Source: Bacillota bacterium
GTDB lineage: Bacteria; Bacillota; Clostridia; Christensenellales; Aristaeellaceae
Direction of reading: 5' to 3'
Assembly: GCA_030057655.1 (NCBI GenBank)
Contig: JASGUQ010000035.1
Span: 1-52,076 of the forward strand
DNA length: 52,076 nucleotides
Shown: one piece after another, positions 1 through 8,562 of the stretch
How positions within the stretch are numbered: the first letter of the stretch is position 1
Layout of the letters: each line of letters begins with the position of its first letter
Translations under genes and position numbers: made by a program
The notes under the pieces: model-generated
The model's input: only the letters and a program-made list of their open reading frames with translations
What the model was told of the DNA's origin: nothing
Database searches by the model: none

Positions 1-2758
1 TCTCTGTGTCCTCTACAGGCGTTGTGATCTCGTCGCTCTTCGCGCTCGCTGTGTTCACATAGCTGCCAGCGTCAAGATCCGCCTGCGTCACGGTGTGCGC
101 GGTTGTGAACGTCTTTGTTTCGCCCGCCGCAAGCACTGCCACCGTTTCACTCAGGCCTGTCTTCGTATCCGTCACAACAACGTTCGTCAGCTGCACGTTA
201 CCGGTGTTTGTCACCGTCACCGTGTACTTCAATACATCGCCTACCGCGCTGTACTTGGTTAGAGCTGTGTTGTTATTAATCGAGCTCAGCGTCTTTTCTA
301 CAGTGATTGCGCCCCACATGGCATAAAGCTCATTGGCGCTTGTGTTGTCGATTATCACATCTTGGCCAGGCTGCAGCATCAGCCCAGTGCCGTTATTCAC
401 AGTATTCCAGCCGACAAAGGTATAGCCAGGGCGCGAGATGCCAGCGTCGGCTGGCGTCAGCACTGCATGTGTACTGTTATTAGGCAGTGAAATTTCTTTG
501 GGACCGCCTGATCCGCCATTCGCATAATAAGTTATTTTGGCAGGTTGTGGTACAGGCCCCCACTGGGCGGTTAAGGTAACATCTGCAGTCATCAAAATGC
601 GTTCGCCAGGATAGTAGATTGTTCCACTATCATTATCTTTCCAGCCTATGAACACAAGATTAGCAGGAGGGGTAGGGGCGTCTTTTGCGATTGCATATGA
701 GTTGGGGGTATAGATGTTGCCATCAACAGGAGCTTCCCCGCCGCCGTTGGAGTTATAAGTTACGCTGTATCCGCCGCCAGGCAGTTTAGGATACAATACG
801 ACTCCGGTTTCCATGACAGGAGTGTTTAGGGGGAATATGGTGTTTACATTCCCGTCCCTGCGGTACCAGGTAACATCGTCTTGCGTCATGCCGAGCGGTA
901 AATCGGCCTGAGGCAAATGTCCTGCATCAAGCAGTGATTGTCCGTGATTTATTGTGACAGTGGTGGGGGTTCCGCCCGTCCAGGTGGGATACCAGGTAAG
1001 GTTTATTGTTTGTACTTCCCACTTGGCATACAAAATAATATTGTTGGCAGGCATTTGACCTGTAAAGGAGAAAGGTTGACCTCCCAGCGCTTCGTTATCA
1101 TACCACCCTTTAAAAACATACTTTATATTGTTGACGGTTTTGGTTGTGGTATCAACAACATAGGATGTCGGCGCTTTCCCTTCCAGCGAACCTTCATACG
1201 GAATGCTGATATTGTTCACAGGAGTGTTTCCGCCATTTGTGTTGAATGACAGAATATAAATATTACGTTGATAGAATGTTTTTATCACACCGTTATATGG
1301 ATAAACATATGTAGTAGAGTATTTTGGAGCTGAGTATGAGTATGGATGACGGCCATAGAGTCTTTTCCAAGTAAAACCGACCACTAGCCTGCCGCCATAG
1401 AAAGCTCCGGCAGTGCCAGTCAGAACCTTGATGGTGCCAACTACATTTTCGTTAATGTCCTGCTCAATAAACTGTACCTGGGAACTGGTTCCATCATATC
1501 TGAGATGCAAAGAGAAATCTCTTGCCGGCATTAAAGGTGCTTCGATATGGGTAATCCCGTAAGGAGGATTGTCTGACATATCTCTCCAAACGTAACCAGG
1601 CTGAGCATAGCTGGCATTGGCATCCCAATACGGTTTTGTTGAAGCGCCTACTTTCACCCCAACATGACTTGAAATTAAAGAGTCGTTCGTATTATAAAAA
1701 CGAAGTGTATATGTTTTACGCTGATAGTACACATTTACAAGGGTAGTGCCATCGCCGCTGATGGTTTTATTGGTTTCGCTTACTGCAGCATTGTAAGTGA
1801 AGTTGGCAAAATCCGCTCCATAATGGTTGCCGGCACTTGGCGTTTCAAAGGTTGCGATTGTGTCCGTAGTACCGACAGCATCGTAAAAAGCAGCGTAAGA
1901 ATAGCCTGTATCCTCCGCGTTTTCAAACCAATAGACAACCCGGTAGGGCGTATCGGTACGGGGTGTCCATGAGGCGGTAAGAGCAATATCGCCAGTAACA
2001 GGCGTGGTCAAAGAATAAGGCGTACCATTCAGCAGCCATCCATCCAGATCATAGCCAGCTTTACTGCTTGCAGGATTGAATCCGGCACCCGAAATGCTTT
2101 GATTGTTTTCCACAAACACGGGAAGAACCTGCGTGCCGCCCTGCACATTGAAGGTCACCTTGTGAAGATCTTTGGTTATCAGATACAAGGTCATATTAGC
2201 AGTAACCGGGGTGCTAAAATTATATGCGCTCCCACCCGATGCAACAGACCAGTGAGAAAAAGCTTTTCTGGCTTCAAGCTTGTCAGCATAAGAAATACCA
2301 TCTGCATTGACCGCAGCGTTTGGAGAAACCTCCTTTACGCCCAGGACAATCGTATTTCCCTGCATATTAATATACACAAAGCTAACTTTGTATTTATTGG
2401 CAAACCGGGCATATGCATTGATGGTCTGTGTTGATTGAACTTCAATTGACCCAAAAGTGATTGGATTGCCGCCTTCAAGAGCATCAAACCAGCCCAGAAA
2501 CTCAAAGCCATCTGGATGAGACGGCGCCTCCGGCTCATTCAGCGTCTCGTTGTTTTTGACAATCTGTGTGCTGACGGTGGCGCCGTTGCTGATGAAATGA
2601 TAAGTATGTGTCGGCACCACAGGGACAATGGCCCTGACAGAAACACCACCCGAGTAATCGGTGGTGATGATGCCCGCCAACACATCTAAAGGAAGCAAGG
2701 AAAACAGCATCACGACAGTGAGCGCGAGCGCCATGATTTTCCGAAGTTGTTTGTTCAT
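1..2758 (-). CDS. Large secreted InlB-repeat / DUF11-type surface protein (C-terminus beyond window)
   Basis: About 919 residues are visible, reading open through the window edge. The start is ATG at 2758 with GGAGG eight bases upstream. The N-terminus is a signal peptide (Lys/Arg, hydrophobic stretch, cleavage probably near LDVLAG). The body is a string of InlB B-repeat-like (Flg_new, beta-grasp) modules, recognisable by recurring FxGWxD or LTAxW endings and by NGG turns such as [16 protein letters not shown] and TYYANGGS. After about residue 810 the protein changes to a DUF11/DUF7507-type beta-sandwich ([11 protein letters not shown], [14 protein letters not shown]). Such proteins are secreted and usually anchored to the wall or S-layer, acting as adhesins; the anchor would lie outside the window. 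No enzymatic motif is seen. It follows another InlB-repeat gene in the same direction and may be partly co-transcribed with it. Confidence 0.85.
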   Translation of the reverse strand, partial: MNKQLRKIMALALTVVMLFSLLPLDVLAGIITTDYSGGVSVRAIVPVVPTHTYHFISNGATVSTQIVKNNETLNEPEAPSHPDGFEFLGWFDALEGGNPITFGSIEVQSTQTINAYARFANKYKVSFVYINMQGNTIVLGVKEVSPNAAVNADGISYADKLEARKAFSHWSVASGGSAYNFSTPVTANMTLYLITKDLHKVTFNVQGGTQVLPVFVENNQSISGAGFNPASSKAGYDLDGWLLNGTPYSLTTPVTGDIALTASWTPRTDTPYRVVYWFENAEDTGYSYAAFYDAVGTTDTIATFETPSAGNHYGADFANFTYNAAVSETNKTISGDGTTLVNVYYQRKTYTLRFYNTNDSLISSHVGVKVGASTKPYWDANASYAQPGYVWRDMSDNPPYGITHIEAPLMPARDFSLHLRYDGTSSQVQFIEQDINENVVGTIKVLTGTAGAFYGGRLVVGFTWKRLYGRHPYSYSAPKYSTTYVYPYNGVIKTFYQRNIYILSFNTNGGNTPVNNISIPYEGSLEGKAPTSYVVDTTTKTVNNIKYVFKGWYDNEALGGQPFSFTGQMPANNIILYAKWEVQTINLTWYPTWTGGTPTTVTINHGQSLLDAGHLPQADLPLGMTQDDVTWYRRDGNVNTIFPLNTPVMETGVVLYPKLPGGGYSVTYNSNGGGEAPVDGNIYTPNSYAIAKDAPTPPANLVFIGWKDNDSGTIYYPGERILMTADVTLTAQWGPVPQPAKITYYANGGSGGPKEISLPNNSTHAVLTPADAGISRPGYTFVGWNTVNNGTGLMLQPGQDVIIDNTSANELYAMWGAITVEKTLSSINNNTALTKYSAVGDVLKYTVTVTNTGNVQLTNVVVTDTKTGLSETVAVLAAGETKTFTTAHTVTQADLDAGSYVNTASAKSDEITTPVEDTE

Positions 2759-2826
2759 TTCTATATCCTCCAGACCAGATACTTCGCCTGCCGCAGCAAG
2801 CTCCAGATTGTCATAGCATCGGAAAG

Positions 2827-2846
2827 GGCCGGGCTCTTGCCCGGCC
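2827..2846 (-). terminator. Strong GC hairpin between two surface-protein genes
   Basis: GGCCGGGC and GCCCGGCC form a perfect 8-bp stem around a 4-base loop, eight bases past the stop of the 385-residue gene. On the minus strand only CTTTCC follows, not a clean U-tract. It could be a partial terminator or an mRNA-stabilising hairpin that tunes read-through into the large surface-protein gene. Confidence 0.5.
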
Positions 2847-2854
2847 AAAATGTT

Positions 2855-4012
2855 TTACTCCACATCAGTGATGTCCACCGCTACGCGGAAAACCCAATCC
2901 AGATTTTCTTGGGTAAGGGTGAGGGTACAGACTTCGCCTGTGATGCCCACATCCTTCCAATCCTCATGGCCAGTGTGCTTCACCTGCCATCGGATCACGT
3001 ATTCCAAGCCTTCATAACCTGATAACCGCGCGTGGATGGTAATCTCGTCCCCAATTTCAGGAGCAGGCTTGTTGCCCCAGGTGGCATAGAAGGTAATCTT
3101 GCGGTTGGGGTACATGGCATCAATCTCTTCCTTCAGGAAGGCGCTGGATTGGTCTGCCGCAGAACCCTCAACAGAGGTTTCTTCGATTGCAGGTTCTTCT
3201 TCTGCCGGCCCTTCCATCTCGGATTCCTCAGCAGCAGGTTCTTCCATTACAACTTCTTCAGAAACAGGTTCTTCTGTCGCAGGCTCTTCTGCAACCGGCT
3301 CTCCAGCAGCGGGTTCCTCCGTTACAACTTCTTCAGAAACGGGTTCTTCTGCCTCAGGCTCTTCTGCAACCGGCTCTTCAGCAGCGGGTTCTTCCGTTAC
3401 AGCTTCTTCTGAAACGGGTTCTTCTGTCGCAGGCTCTTCTGCAACCGGCTCTTCAGCAGCGGGTTCCTCCGTTACAACTTCTTCTGGAACGGGTCCTTCT
3501 GTCGCAGACTCTTCTGCAACTGGCTCTTCAGCAGCGGGTTCTTCTGTTACAACTTCTTCTGAAACAGTTTCTTCTGCTGCAGGTTCCTTTCCTTCAGGAA
3601 CTTCTGTCTCGGAGGTTTCAGCATTTTGAGTTTCAGTCATCGGATCCGTGGTCGCTTCCGGCGCAAGCGATGGGGTTGCTTCGGGCAGGGGCTCATAGAA
3701 CGCCTTCAGGTAAACCGCCTCGGTGACCGGGGAGGAAAAAGAATAGCCGGAACCCGGGCTTCCCTGGAGAGAAGCATTCACCTGATACCAGTGGGAAAAC
3801 CTCATGCCTTCAACCCCGGGAGCATTTACAGGGGCGAGTTTCTCCCCGTCAGCAACCTGAACGCTTCTGATCAACTGGCCGTCCACACCATAAAAGGCAC
3901 AGGTATGGGTAACAGCCGGCTGCGCTTCCGCATGCAGCACGCCTCCCATTGCTGATAGAACAAGAAGACTGATGAACACAGCCACAGTAAGCAGAGCTGA
4001 CTTTCTTTTCAT
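2855..4012 (-). CDS. Secreted Glu/Pro-repeat surface protein with InlB-like module
   Basis: A 385-residue protein with ATG at 4012 and GGAGG upstream. Residues 1-30 are a signal peptide (MKRKSALLTVAVFISLLVLS, probable cleavage after HAEA). Residues 36-108 form one InlB B-repeat-like module (FYGVDGQ ... FSHWYQ ... YLKAFYEP). Residues 110-285 are a disordered, extremely acidic Glu/Pro/Ala/Val stalk whose core, 157-256, is four copies of a 25-residue unit of the type EEPAAEEPVAEE. Residues 290-385 contain a short ITFYATWGN segment and a beta domain with RWQVKHTGHEDWKDVG, a pattern common in clostridial surface proteins. No LPXTG or transmembrane anchor is seen, so retention may be non-covalent. 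The acidic stalk probably acts as a spacer projecting the terminal domain. Function is not known. Confidence 0.85.
   Translation of the reverse strand: MKRKSALLTVAVFISLLVLSAMGGVLHAEAQPAVTHTCAFYGVDGQLIRSVQVADGEKLAPVNAPGVEGMRFSHWYQVNASLQGSPGSGYSFSSPVTEAVYLKAFYEPLPEATPSLAPEATTDPMTETQNAETSETEVPEGKEPAAEETVSEEVVTEEPAAEEPVAEESATEGPVPEEVVTEEPAAEEPVAEEPATEEPVSEEAVTEEPAAEEPVAEEPEAEEPVSEEVVTEEPAAGEPVAEEPATEEPVSEEVVMEEPAAEESEMEGPAEEEPAIEETSVEGSAADQSSAFLKEEIDAMYPNRKITFYATWGNKPAPEIGDEITIHARLSGYEGLEYVIRWQVKHTGHEDWKDVGITGEVCTLTLTQENLDWVFRVAVDITDVE
3245..3544 (-). repeat. Four tandem 75-bp repeats inside the Glu/Pro stalk
   Basis: Four in-frame 75-bp units encode 25 residues each (EEPAAEEPVAEE, then PATEEPVSEE and VVT). 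They differ by a few substitutions such as AVT for VVT and PEAEE for PATEE. Degenerate half units extend the array to about 3173-3592. Such arrays change copy number by slippage or recombination without breaking the frame. Confidence 0.85.
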
Positions 4013-4028
4013 GGGCTACCTCCGACCT

Positions 4029-4040
4029 GTTTGTACAAAC
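4029..4040. promoter_or_regulatory. Perfect 12-bp palindrome near the start of the repeat-protein gene
   Basis: GTTTGTACAAAC is a perfect palindrome between the leader hairpin and the Shine-Dalgarno (about 4020-4024) of the gene starting at 4012. It could bind a dimeric regulator or form a small RNA hairpin near the ribosome site. No regulator is identified. Confidence 0.35.
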
Positions 4041-4051
4041 TGTTTGTTAAA

Positions 4052-4086
4052 GAAAACACCTGTTCAGGAATAATCCAGGTGCTTTT
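4052..4086 (-). terminator. Terminator-like hairpin inside the leader of the surface-protein gene
   Basis: On the minus strand CACCTG pairs with CAGGTG around 13 bases, extended by A-U pairs, and is followed by TTTTCTTT. It lies downstream of the probable promoter and about 40 bases before the ATG at 4012. It could therefore act as an attenuator rather than a gene-end terminator. Confidence 0.5.
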
Positions 4087-4227
4087 GAGCAGAAAAAGAT
4101 AATCCAAGTAGACAGAGACAACATACCAGTTCTTTCTGTTTATGAGAAACATGATGTTTCAACATTCGCGTTCCAGGGAAAACCATCAAAAAACCTGATC
4201 CCTCCAGAAAAAATCTGTCCACGATTG

Positions 4228-4256
4228 TTTATATCATGTTTTTTCAATGCGGTCAA
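4228..4256 (-). promoter_or_regulatory. Sigma-A promoter for the Glu/Pro-repeat protein
   Basis: TTGACC (-35, 4256-4251) and TATAAA (-10, 4233-4228) are separated by 17 bp on the minus strand. This predicts a leader of about 200 nt before the ATG at 4012. Confidence 0.6.
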
Positions 4257-4263
4257 TATATTC

Positions 4264-5340
4264 TTATTTGGTCTTTAGGAGTGTCAGTTCGCTGATGATC
4301 TTTTCCATCTCCGCCCAGTTTTTCTCCATTTCACTGACCAGTTTAAACTGGGTGCGGCAGCGATCCAGGTTCTGTGCTTCCCGGTGGGTGCGGAAGTAGA
4401 CATCGCCTTGCAGGTAGTCAGTGAGGAAGCGGACGCCGCACTCCAGAGTCATGGCCCAGGCGCCCTCAGGGAGGGTATTGATCTCGTGCTGATTAAGGCT
4501 TTTGCCGCAGCCTGAGAGAAAGCCTTCGGCGTACTCCCGGTATAATGGCAGGGAGAACTGGACCAGATCCAGGTTTTTTTCATCCTCAGCCGCTGTGGAC
4601 GCGCCAAAACGGATGGAATCGCCAAAATCATGGGCGGCAAGCCCCGGCATCACGGTGTCAAGGTCGATGACGCAAAGCGGCTCCCTGGTGTTGATGTCCA
4701 AAAGAACATTGTTGAGCTTGGTGTCGTTGTGGGTGACGCGGGTTTTGAGCAAGCCTTCCTTTTGCATGGCCTGTAGCTTGCCGGCACGATCCCTGCGGGC
4801 GAGCGCGAAAGCGACCTCCTCCCCCACCTGGCTTAGGCGATTGTGGCTGTCCAGATTGATCGCGACTTGCAGCTTTTTATAGCGGTCCGGGGTGTTGTGG
4901 AAGTCGGGAATGGTGGCGTGCAGGGTATCTGCAGGATAGTTTTCCAGCATCTGCTGGAACCTGCCAAAGGCCTCGCCGGAACGCTTGAAATCGCCCTGCT
5001 CCTCCTGCTTTTGAAGGCAGAGGCTGTCCCGGACAAAGATGTAGACCCGCCAGTAGTCCCCGTTTTCATCCTGGTGAAAGTCCGCGCCCTGCAGGGTGGG
5101 CACCACGGTCAGGACGCGCCTGGGGTCGCTGTCCATGGCGGACAGGAAGCGGCTGACCCCGGCGATATTCTCCATCAGCGCCGGCACATCTTTAAAAACG
5201 CGGTGGTTGATCTTCTGCAGAATATACCAGACCTCCTGATCGGTGATCAGCAGATAGGTCTGGTTGATGTGGCCCTCGCCATAGGGTTCACAGGTCTTTG
5301 GTTGGCCTTGCAGATTAAAATGGGCGGCGGCGTTCAGCAT
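4264..5340 (-). CDS. N-acetylhexosamine 1-kinase-like phosphotransferase (APH fold)
   Basis: A 358-residue cytosolic protein of the aminoglycoside-phosphotransferase (APH) superfamily. It has the catalytic-loop motif VTHNDTKLNN (residues 202-211) and a metal-binding VIDLDTVMPG (224-233). The N-terminus GHINQTYLL with ILQKINHRVFKD matches the NahK/LnpB group, which makes GlcNAc-1-P or GalNAc-1-P from free N-acetylhexosamines released from mucin or milk glycans. Length is the family norm. The ATG at 5340 has GGAGG five bases upstream. No lacto-N-biose phosphorylase or uridylyltransferase is adjacent, so the substrate is inferred from family only. A homoserine-kinase-like or other small-molecule kinase role is the alternative. 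Confidence 0.75.
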   Translation of the reverse strand: MLNAAAHFNLQGQPKTCEPYGEGHINQTYLLITDQEVWYILQKINHRVFKDVPALMENIAGVSRFLSAMDSDPRRVLTVVPTLQGADFHQDENGDYWRVYIFVRDSLCLQKQEEQGDFKRSGEAFGRFQQMLENYPADTLHATIPDFHNTPDRYKKLQVAINLDSHNRLSQVGEEVAFALARRDRAGKLQAMQKEGLLKTRVTHNDTKLNNVLLDINTREPLCVIDLDTVMPGLAAHDFGDSIRFGASTAAEDEKNLDLVQFSLPLYREYAEGFLSGCGKSLNQHEINTLPEGAWAMTLECGVRFLTDYLQGDVYFRTHREAQNLDRCRTQFKLVSEMEKNWAEMEKIISELTLLKTK

Positions 5341-5373
5341 GTTTTCCTCCGAAGCAGTGTAATAATAGGGGGT

Positions 5374-5403
5374 ATTATATCAAAAGAAGCGATCAGCAGG
5401 CAA
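5374..5403 (-). promoter_or_regulatory. Probable promoter of the NahK-like gene
   Basis: TATAAT (5379-5374) and TTGCCT (5403-5398) with an 18-bp spacer on the minus strand, about 35 bp upstream of the start codon. Confidence 0.5.
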
Positions 5404-5439
5404 AGAAATCAATCTGCGACCATAAAAAAGCGTGTTTTC

Positions 5440-6675
5440 TCAGCGCTTGATGAGCACCACCGTGACATCGTTGACATTGGTTCCGGTCGGACCGGTCATG
5501 ATCAGCCCGTCAACGGCTTTCAGCGCGTGGTAGGCATCGTTGTTGTCCAGCATCGCGCGGTTGTCCAGGCCTAATTTCTCAAACTTTGAAGCAGTGCGGT
5601 CGTCCACATAGCCGCCGGCCGCATCGGTGGGGCCGTCCGTTCCGTCGGAGCCCAGGGAGAACAGGCAGGTATCCCTGCAGGAGGATAGATAAGGGACAGC
5701 CGCCAGGGCAATCTCCTGGTTCCGTCCGCCCAAGCCATTGCCAACAAGCTGCACGACGGTTTCACCGCCGCAGATAAACGCGAGGGGCTTTTCCGTCTGC
5801 TGATGGTGTTCCGCCATTGCGCCCAGAAAAGCGCCCGCTTCCCTGGCCACGCTTCTTAAGGAAGCTGTCAGGATAAAGGGCTCATAGCCCAGCCTTTTCG
5901 CGGTGGAAGCAGCCGATTCACACAGTTGCCGCACGCTGCCTGTGATCCTGGTGGTGACATTGGAGAGCGCCTTGGGCGTTTCCTCCTCCATGGCGGCCAG
6001 GGCTTTGGAGCTAAGGTTCAACTGGTAGCGCTTGATGATTTGAAGCGCGTCCTCCTTTGTGCTGCTGTCCGGATAGGCGGGGCCTGAGGCGATCATGTCC
6101 AAAGGATCGCCCACGATGTCGCTGAGCACGATGGAAAACACCCGGGCAGGAGCGCAGATCTGCGCAAAACGCCCGCCTTTTACATTGGACAGGCGTTTCC
6201 TTATGGTGTTCATCTCCACAATATCACAGCCGGCCCCCAGCAGCTGGCTTGTGATGTCCTTCAGTTCATCCAGACTGACCTTTGGCTGTTCAAACAGCGC
6301 GCTTCCACCGCCTGAAATCAAAAAGAGAACCGTGTCCTTCTCAGTCAGCCCGGTGACTGCCTGAAGGGCCGCCTCGGTGGCAATGATGGTGTCCTCATCC
6401 GGCACCGGATGACCGGCCTCAAACACCTGAACATTGGGGAGATCCCCCATGCTGTGGTCATGCTTGGTGATGACAACCCCGGCATTGACCTTGTCTCCCA
6501 GCGTGGACAGGGCCGCCTTGGCCATCTGCCAGGCCGCCTTCCCAATGGCGATCAGCACCGTTTTACCATCGTCATTCAGGTTCAGTTCATTCAGCGCCTT
6601 GTTAACCGCGTTGTCCGGCAGGGCGGAGGCCAGGGCTTCATCCATGATCATCCTTGCATCTTCATATAATGACAT
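5440..6675 (-). CDS. Glycerate 2-kinase, MOFRL/DUF4147 family
   Basis: 411 residues from the ATG at 6675, chosen because GAGGTG lies seven bases upstream; an in-frame TTG at 6690 lacks such a site. The DUF4147 N-domain carries GKAAWQMAKAAL and LISGGGSALFEQP. The C-terminal MOFRL domain carries FICGGETVVQL, GGRNQEIALAA and GSDGTDGPTDAAGG. Family members phosphorylate D-glycerate at position 2, giving 2-phosphoglycerate, and some were first named hydroxypyruvate reductases. It feeds glycerate or tartronate-derived carbon into lower glycolysis. The upstream gene in the same direction is separated by about 110 bp, so it is probably its own unit. Confidence 0.9.
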   Translation of the reverse strand: MSLYEDARMIMDEALASALPDNAVNKALNELNLNDDGKTVLIAIGKAAWQMAKAALSTLGDKVNAGVVITKHDHSMGDLPNVQVFEAGHPVPDEDTIIATEAALQAVTGLTEKDTVLFLISGGGSALFEQPKVSLDELKDITSQLLGAGCDIVEMNTIRKRLSNVKGGRFAQICAPARVFSIVLSDIVGDPLDMIASGPAYPDSSTKEDALQIIKRYQLNLSSKALAAMEEETPKALSNVTTRITGSVRQLCESAASTAKRLGYEPFILTASLRSVAREAGAFLGAMAEHHQQTEKPLAFICGGETVVQLVGNGLGGRNQEIALAAVPYLSSCRDTCLFSLGSDGTDGPTDAAGGYVDDRTASKFEKLGLDNRAMLDNNDAYHALKAVDGLIMTGPTGTNVNDVTVVLIKR

Positions 6676-6737
6676 TCTAAAACACCTCAATTATTTATTT
6701 CGGCCTGGTGTTGGCAGATTATAATACAAACGAACAC

Positions 6738-6780
6738 GAAGAAAAAGAATCAGCTTTTAAAACATTTGCGGACAGGCTGA
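6738..6780 (-). terminator. Weak terminator candidate after the UDG-family gene
   Basis: TCAGC (6780-6776) pairs with GCTGA (6754-6750) around a 21-base loop containing TTTTAAAA, then TTCTTTTTCTTC follows on the minus strand. The stem is short. Confidence 0.35.
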
Positions 6781-6783
6781 AAT

Positions 6784-7371
6784 TCAGTTTTTTGTCAGAA
6801 CTGTCCGAACCCAGGCTTTTAAAGCAGGCAGAACCTCGGTTTCAAACCAAGGGTTTTGTTTGAGCCAGCCGATGTTGAGCGGGGAGGGGTGCACGATCGG
6901 GAAATGTTTGGGAAGGTAGTCGGAATACGCCCGGACGGTTTGCGCAAGCGTCCTTTTCTTTATATCTCCCAGGTAATAGCCCTGCGCGTAGGCGCCAACT
7001 AAAATGAACAAACGCACATCCGGCATCAGCCCCAACAATTTGGGATGCCAGAGCGGGGCGAAGCCCTTCCTGGGCGGCAGATCGCCCGATTTTCCTTTGC
7101 CCTGAAAATAAAAATCCATGGGTAGCTGGGCGATGGATTCGCTCCGAAACTCGCTTTCATCAAGCCCCAGCCAGGTTTTTAACTTATCTCCGCTGACATC
7201 TCTCCACGGAAGGCCGGCGCTTTGGGTCTTGCGGCCGGGAGCGTGGCCGACAATGATAATTTTTGCATTTGATGATCCCGCGAACAAAGGCTCCCAGCCC
7301 TGATCTGTATACGCCCGGTTGTCCGGGTGGGCCATGATCTCCTGTTTGATCTTGAGGAAGCTTTCAGTCAT
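6784..7371 (-). CDS. Uracil-DNA glycosylase family protein
   Basis: 195 residues from ATG at 7371, with AGGTG six bases upstream; a GTG at 7380 is possible but lies inside that site. The sequence has the family signature IIVGHAPGRKTQ followed by GLPWRDVSGDKL, a central FILVGAYAQGYYLG and the C-terminal HPSPLN. These correspond to the water-activating, uracil-binding and DNA-intercalation motifs of COG1573-type enzymes. It would remove uracil from DNA in base-excision repair. It lies 33 bp after the CHAP lipoprotein gene and is probably co-transcribed with it. Confidence 0.8.
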   Translation of the reverse strand: MTESFLKIKQEIMAHPDNRAYTDQGWEPLFAGSSNAKIIIVGHAPGRKTQSAGLPWRDVSGDKLKTWLGLDESEFRSESIAQLPMDFYFQGKGKSGDLPPRKGFAPLWHPKLLGLMPDVRLFILVGAYAQGYYLGDIKKRTLAQTVRAYSDYLPKHFPIVHPSPLNIGWLKQNPWFETEVLPALKAWVRTVLTKN

Positions 7372-7404
7372 CGCCTTCACCTGTGTAAAAGGGAAGCAAG
7401 CCTG

Positions 7405-8292
7405 TCAGTACCAGGTCTGTCCAAACACGTTGATGTAAAAATCTTTGACATAGGTGTAGTTGAACACATCCGGCTGGGTCTGCATGTCTTCCGGTACAGA
7501 TTGGATGTTTCTGTCCTTCTTTTTGGCCTGGCTGTCATACAGATAACTGAAGCGCTTGATGCGCGAGCCGAGGTTGCCCTCCACGGTTTCAAGCAGGAAG
7601 ACGCCCTCCCCCATCTCCTCCACCCGGGTGATGAGGCCAACATGGGTATAGGGCGTGCTGCCCCTTTTGCCATAAATGATGTAGTAACCGGGACGGGGCA
7701 GGCTGCTTAAGCGGTTGCGGTTTTGAAAGCCCTCAAACAGCTTGGTCTGGGAGGCCTGGCGTACGGCAAAGAGGGAACCGTCAGAAAGCGGCGGCGCTTT
7801 TGAGGCGCGGTATTCAGGGTTCATCTCAATGCCGGCCAATTCATACTGAAACCCGACAAAGGCGCCGCACCAGCCAAAGCCGTTTTTGGCCGCGGGGTTA
7901 TACCACTGGGTGTACTGATTGTATTTGGGAAGGGGTTTCCCGTCCGCCGTTTCCCAGTCGGAAATCGCGGTTTCAATGACTTTTTCGATCTCTTCCGGCA
8001 CAGGCTTGTGCCCAACCTGAACCTCAACCCGAACCAGCACCGCGTCTTTCTGATTCTTTAAGAGCACAAGGGTGTAGCCTTCTTTAACGGCAGTAACGAC
8101 CCCGTCTTCGGAGATCACAGCGATGTCAGGATGTTCGCTTGACCAGACGCCTTCGCCCTCAATGGGCGCGGAGGTTTCGCCAGGCTCCAACTGAAGAAGC
8201 ACTAGTTTGGGTTCTTTTTTGCTTGCAGCAAGGCAGCTCATCAGGGGCAGCAGCAGGATCAGGACCAATAGAATTGTCAATTTTCTTTTCAT
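7405..8292 (-). CDS. CHAP-type cysteine hydrolase lipoprotein with Big2-like domain
   Basis: 295 residues. The N-terminus is a signal peptide ending in LMSC, so Cys20 may be lipidated. Residues 30-95 look like a Big2-type bacterial Ig fold (SSEHPDIAVISEDGVVTAVKEG). Residues 120-260 resemble a CHAP/NlpC-type amidase: Cys142 in GWCGAF, His217 in THVGL, and ETVEGN (235-240) supplying the polar third residue. Such enzymes cleave peptidoglycan peptide or amide bonds outside the membrane. RLxxLPRPGYYIIYGK before the His is typical of CHAP domains. It is transcribed away from the cytochrome gene. Confidence 0.8.
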   Translation of the reverse strand: MKRKLTILLVLILLLPLMSCLAASKKEPKLVLLQLEPGETSAPIEGEGVWSSEHPDIAVISEDGVVTAVKEGYTLVLLKNQKDAVLVRVEVQVGHKPVPEEIEKVIETAISDWETADGKPLPKYNQYTQWYNPAAKNGFGWCGAFVGFQYELAGIEMNPEYRASKAPPLSDGSLFAVRQASQTKLFEGFQNRNRLSSLPRPGYYIIYGKRGSTPYTHVGLITRVEEMGEGVFLLETVEGNLGSRIKRFSYLYDSQAKKKDRNIQSVPEDMQTQPDVFNYTYVKDFYINVFGQTWY

Positions 8293-8492
8293 GTCGTCTC
8301 CTTCAGGCTTAGGGCAAGGCTGTTTTCATCTTGCCGATGCCTATCAAAAACATCATAGCAAAGCAGCGGAGGCTTCGCAAATAAATCTATGAATATCCGC
8401 AGTACTAAAGCGCATGTCTTACCGGCATTTTATTCAGAGGATGATTTTGGCAAACTTTGTCGTACAATGATGAGGAAAATGAGTAAATTTGC

Positions 8493-8521
8493 TTGTCTTA
8501 AGTGTTTTTTGCAAGTATAAT
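8493..8521 (+). promoter_or_regulatory. Sigma-A promoter for the pentaheme cytochrome gene
   Basis: TTGTCT (8493-8498), a 17-bp spacer and TATAAT (8516-8521). The start codon at 8563 follows with AGGAGG. The 270-bp divergent region also serves the lipoprotein gene on the other strand; no clear promoter was found for it. Confidence 0.6.
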
Positions 8522-8562
8522 GAAGAAAATGATTATGCAGGATAAACAGGAGGTTAGTAATA

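Noticed and set aside
3099-3726. Long plus-strand ORFs opposite the Glu/Pro repeat gene
   Set aside because: They are mirror frames of a low-complexity repeat (Ser/Ala/Gly- or Leu/Gln-rich), without ribosome sites or family signals.
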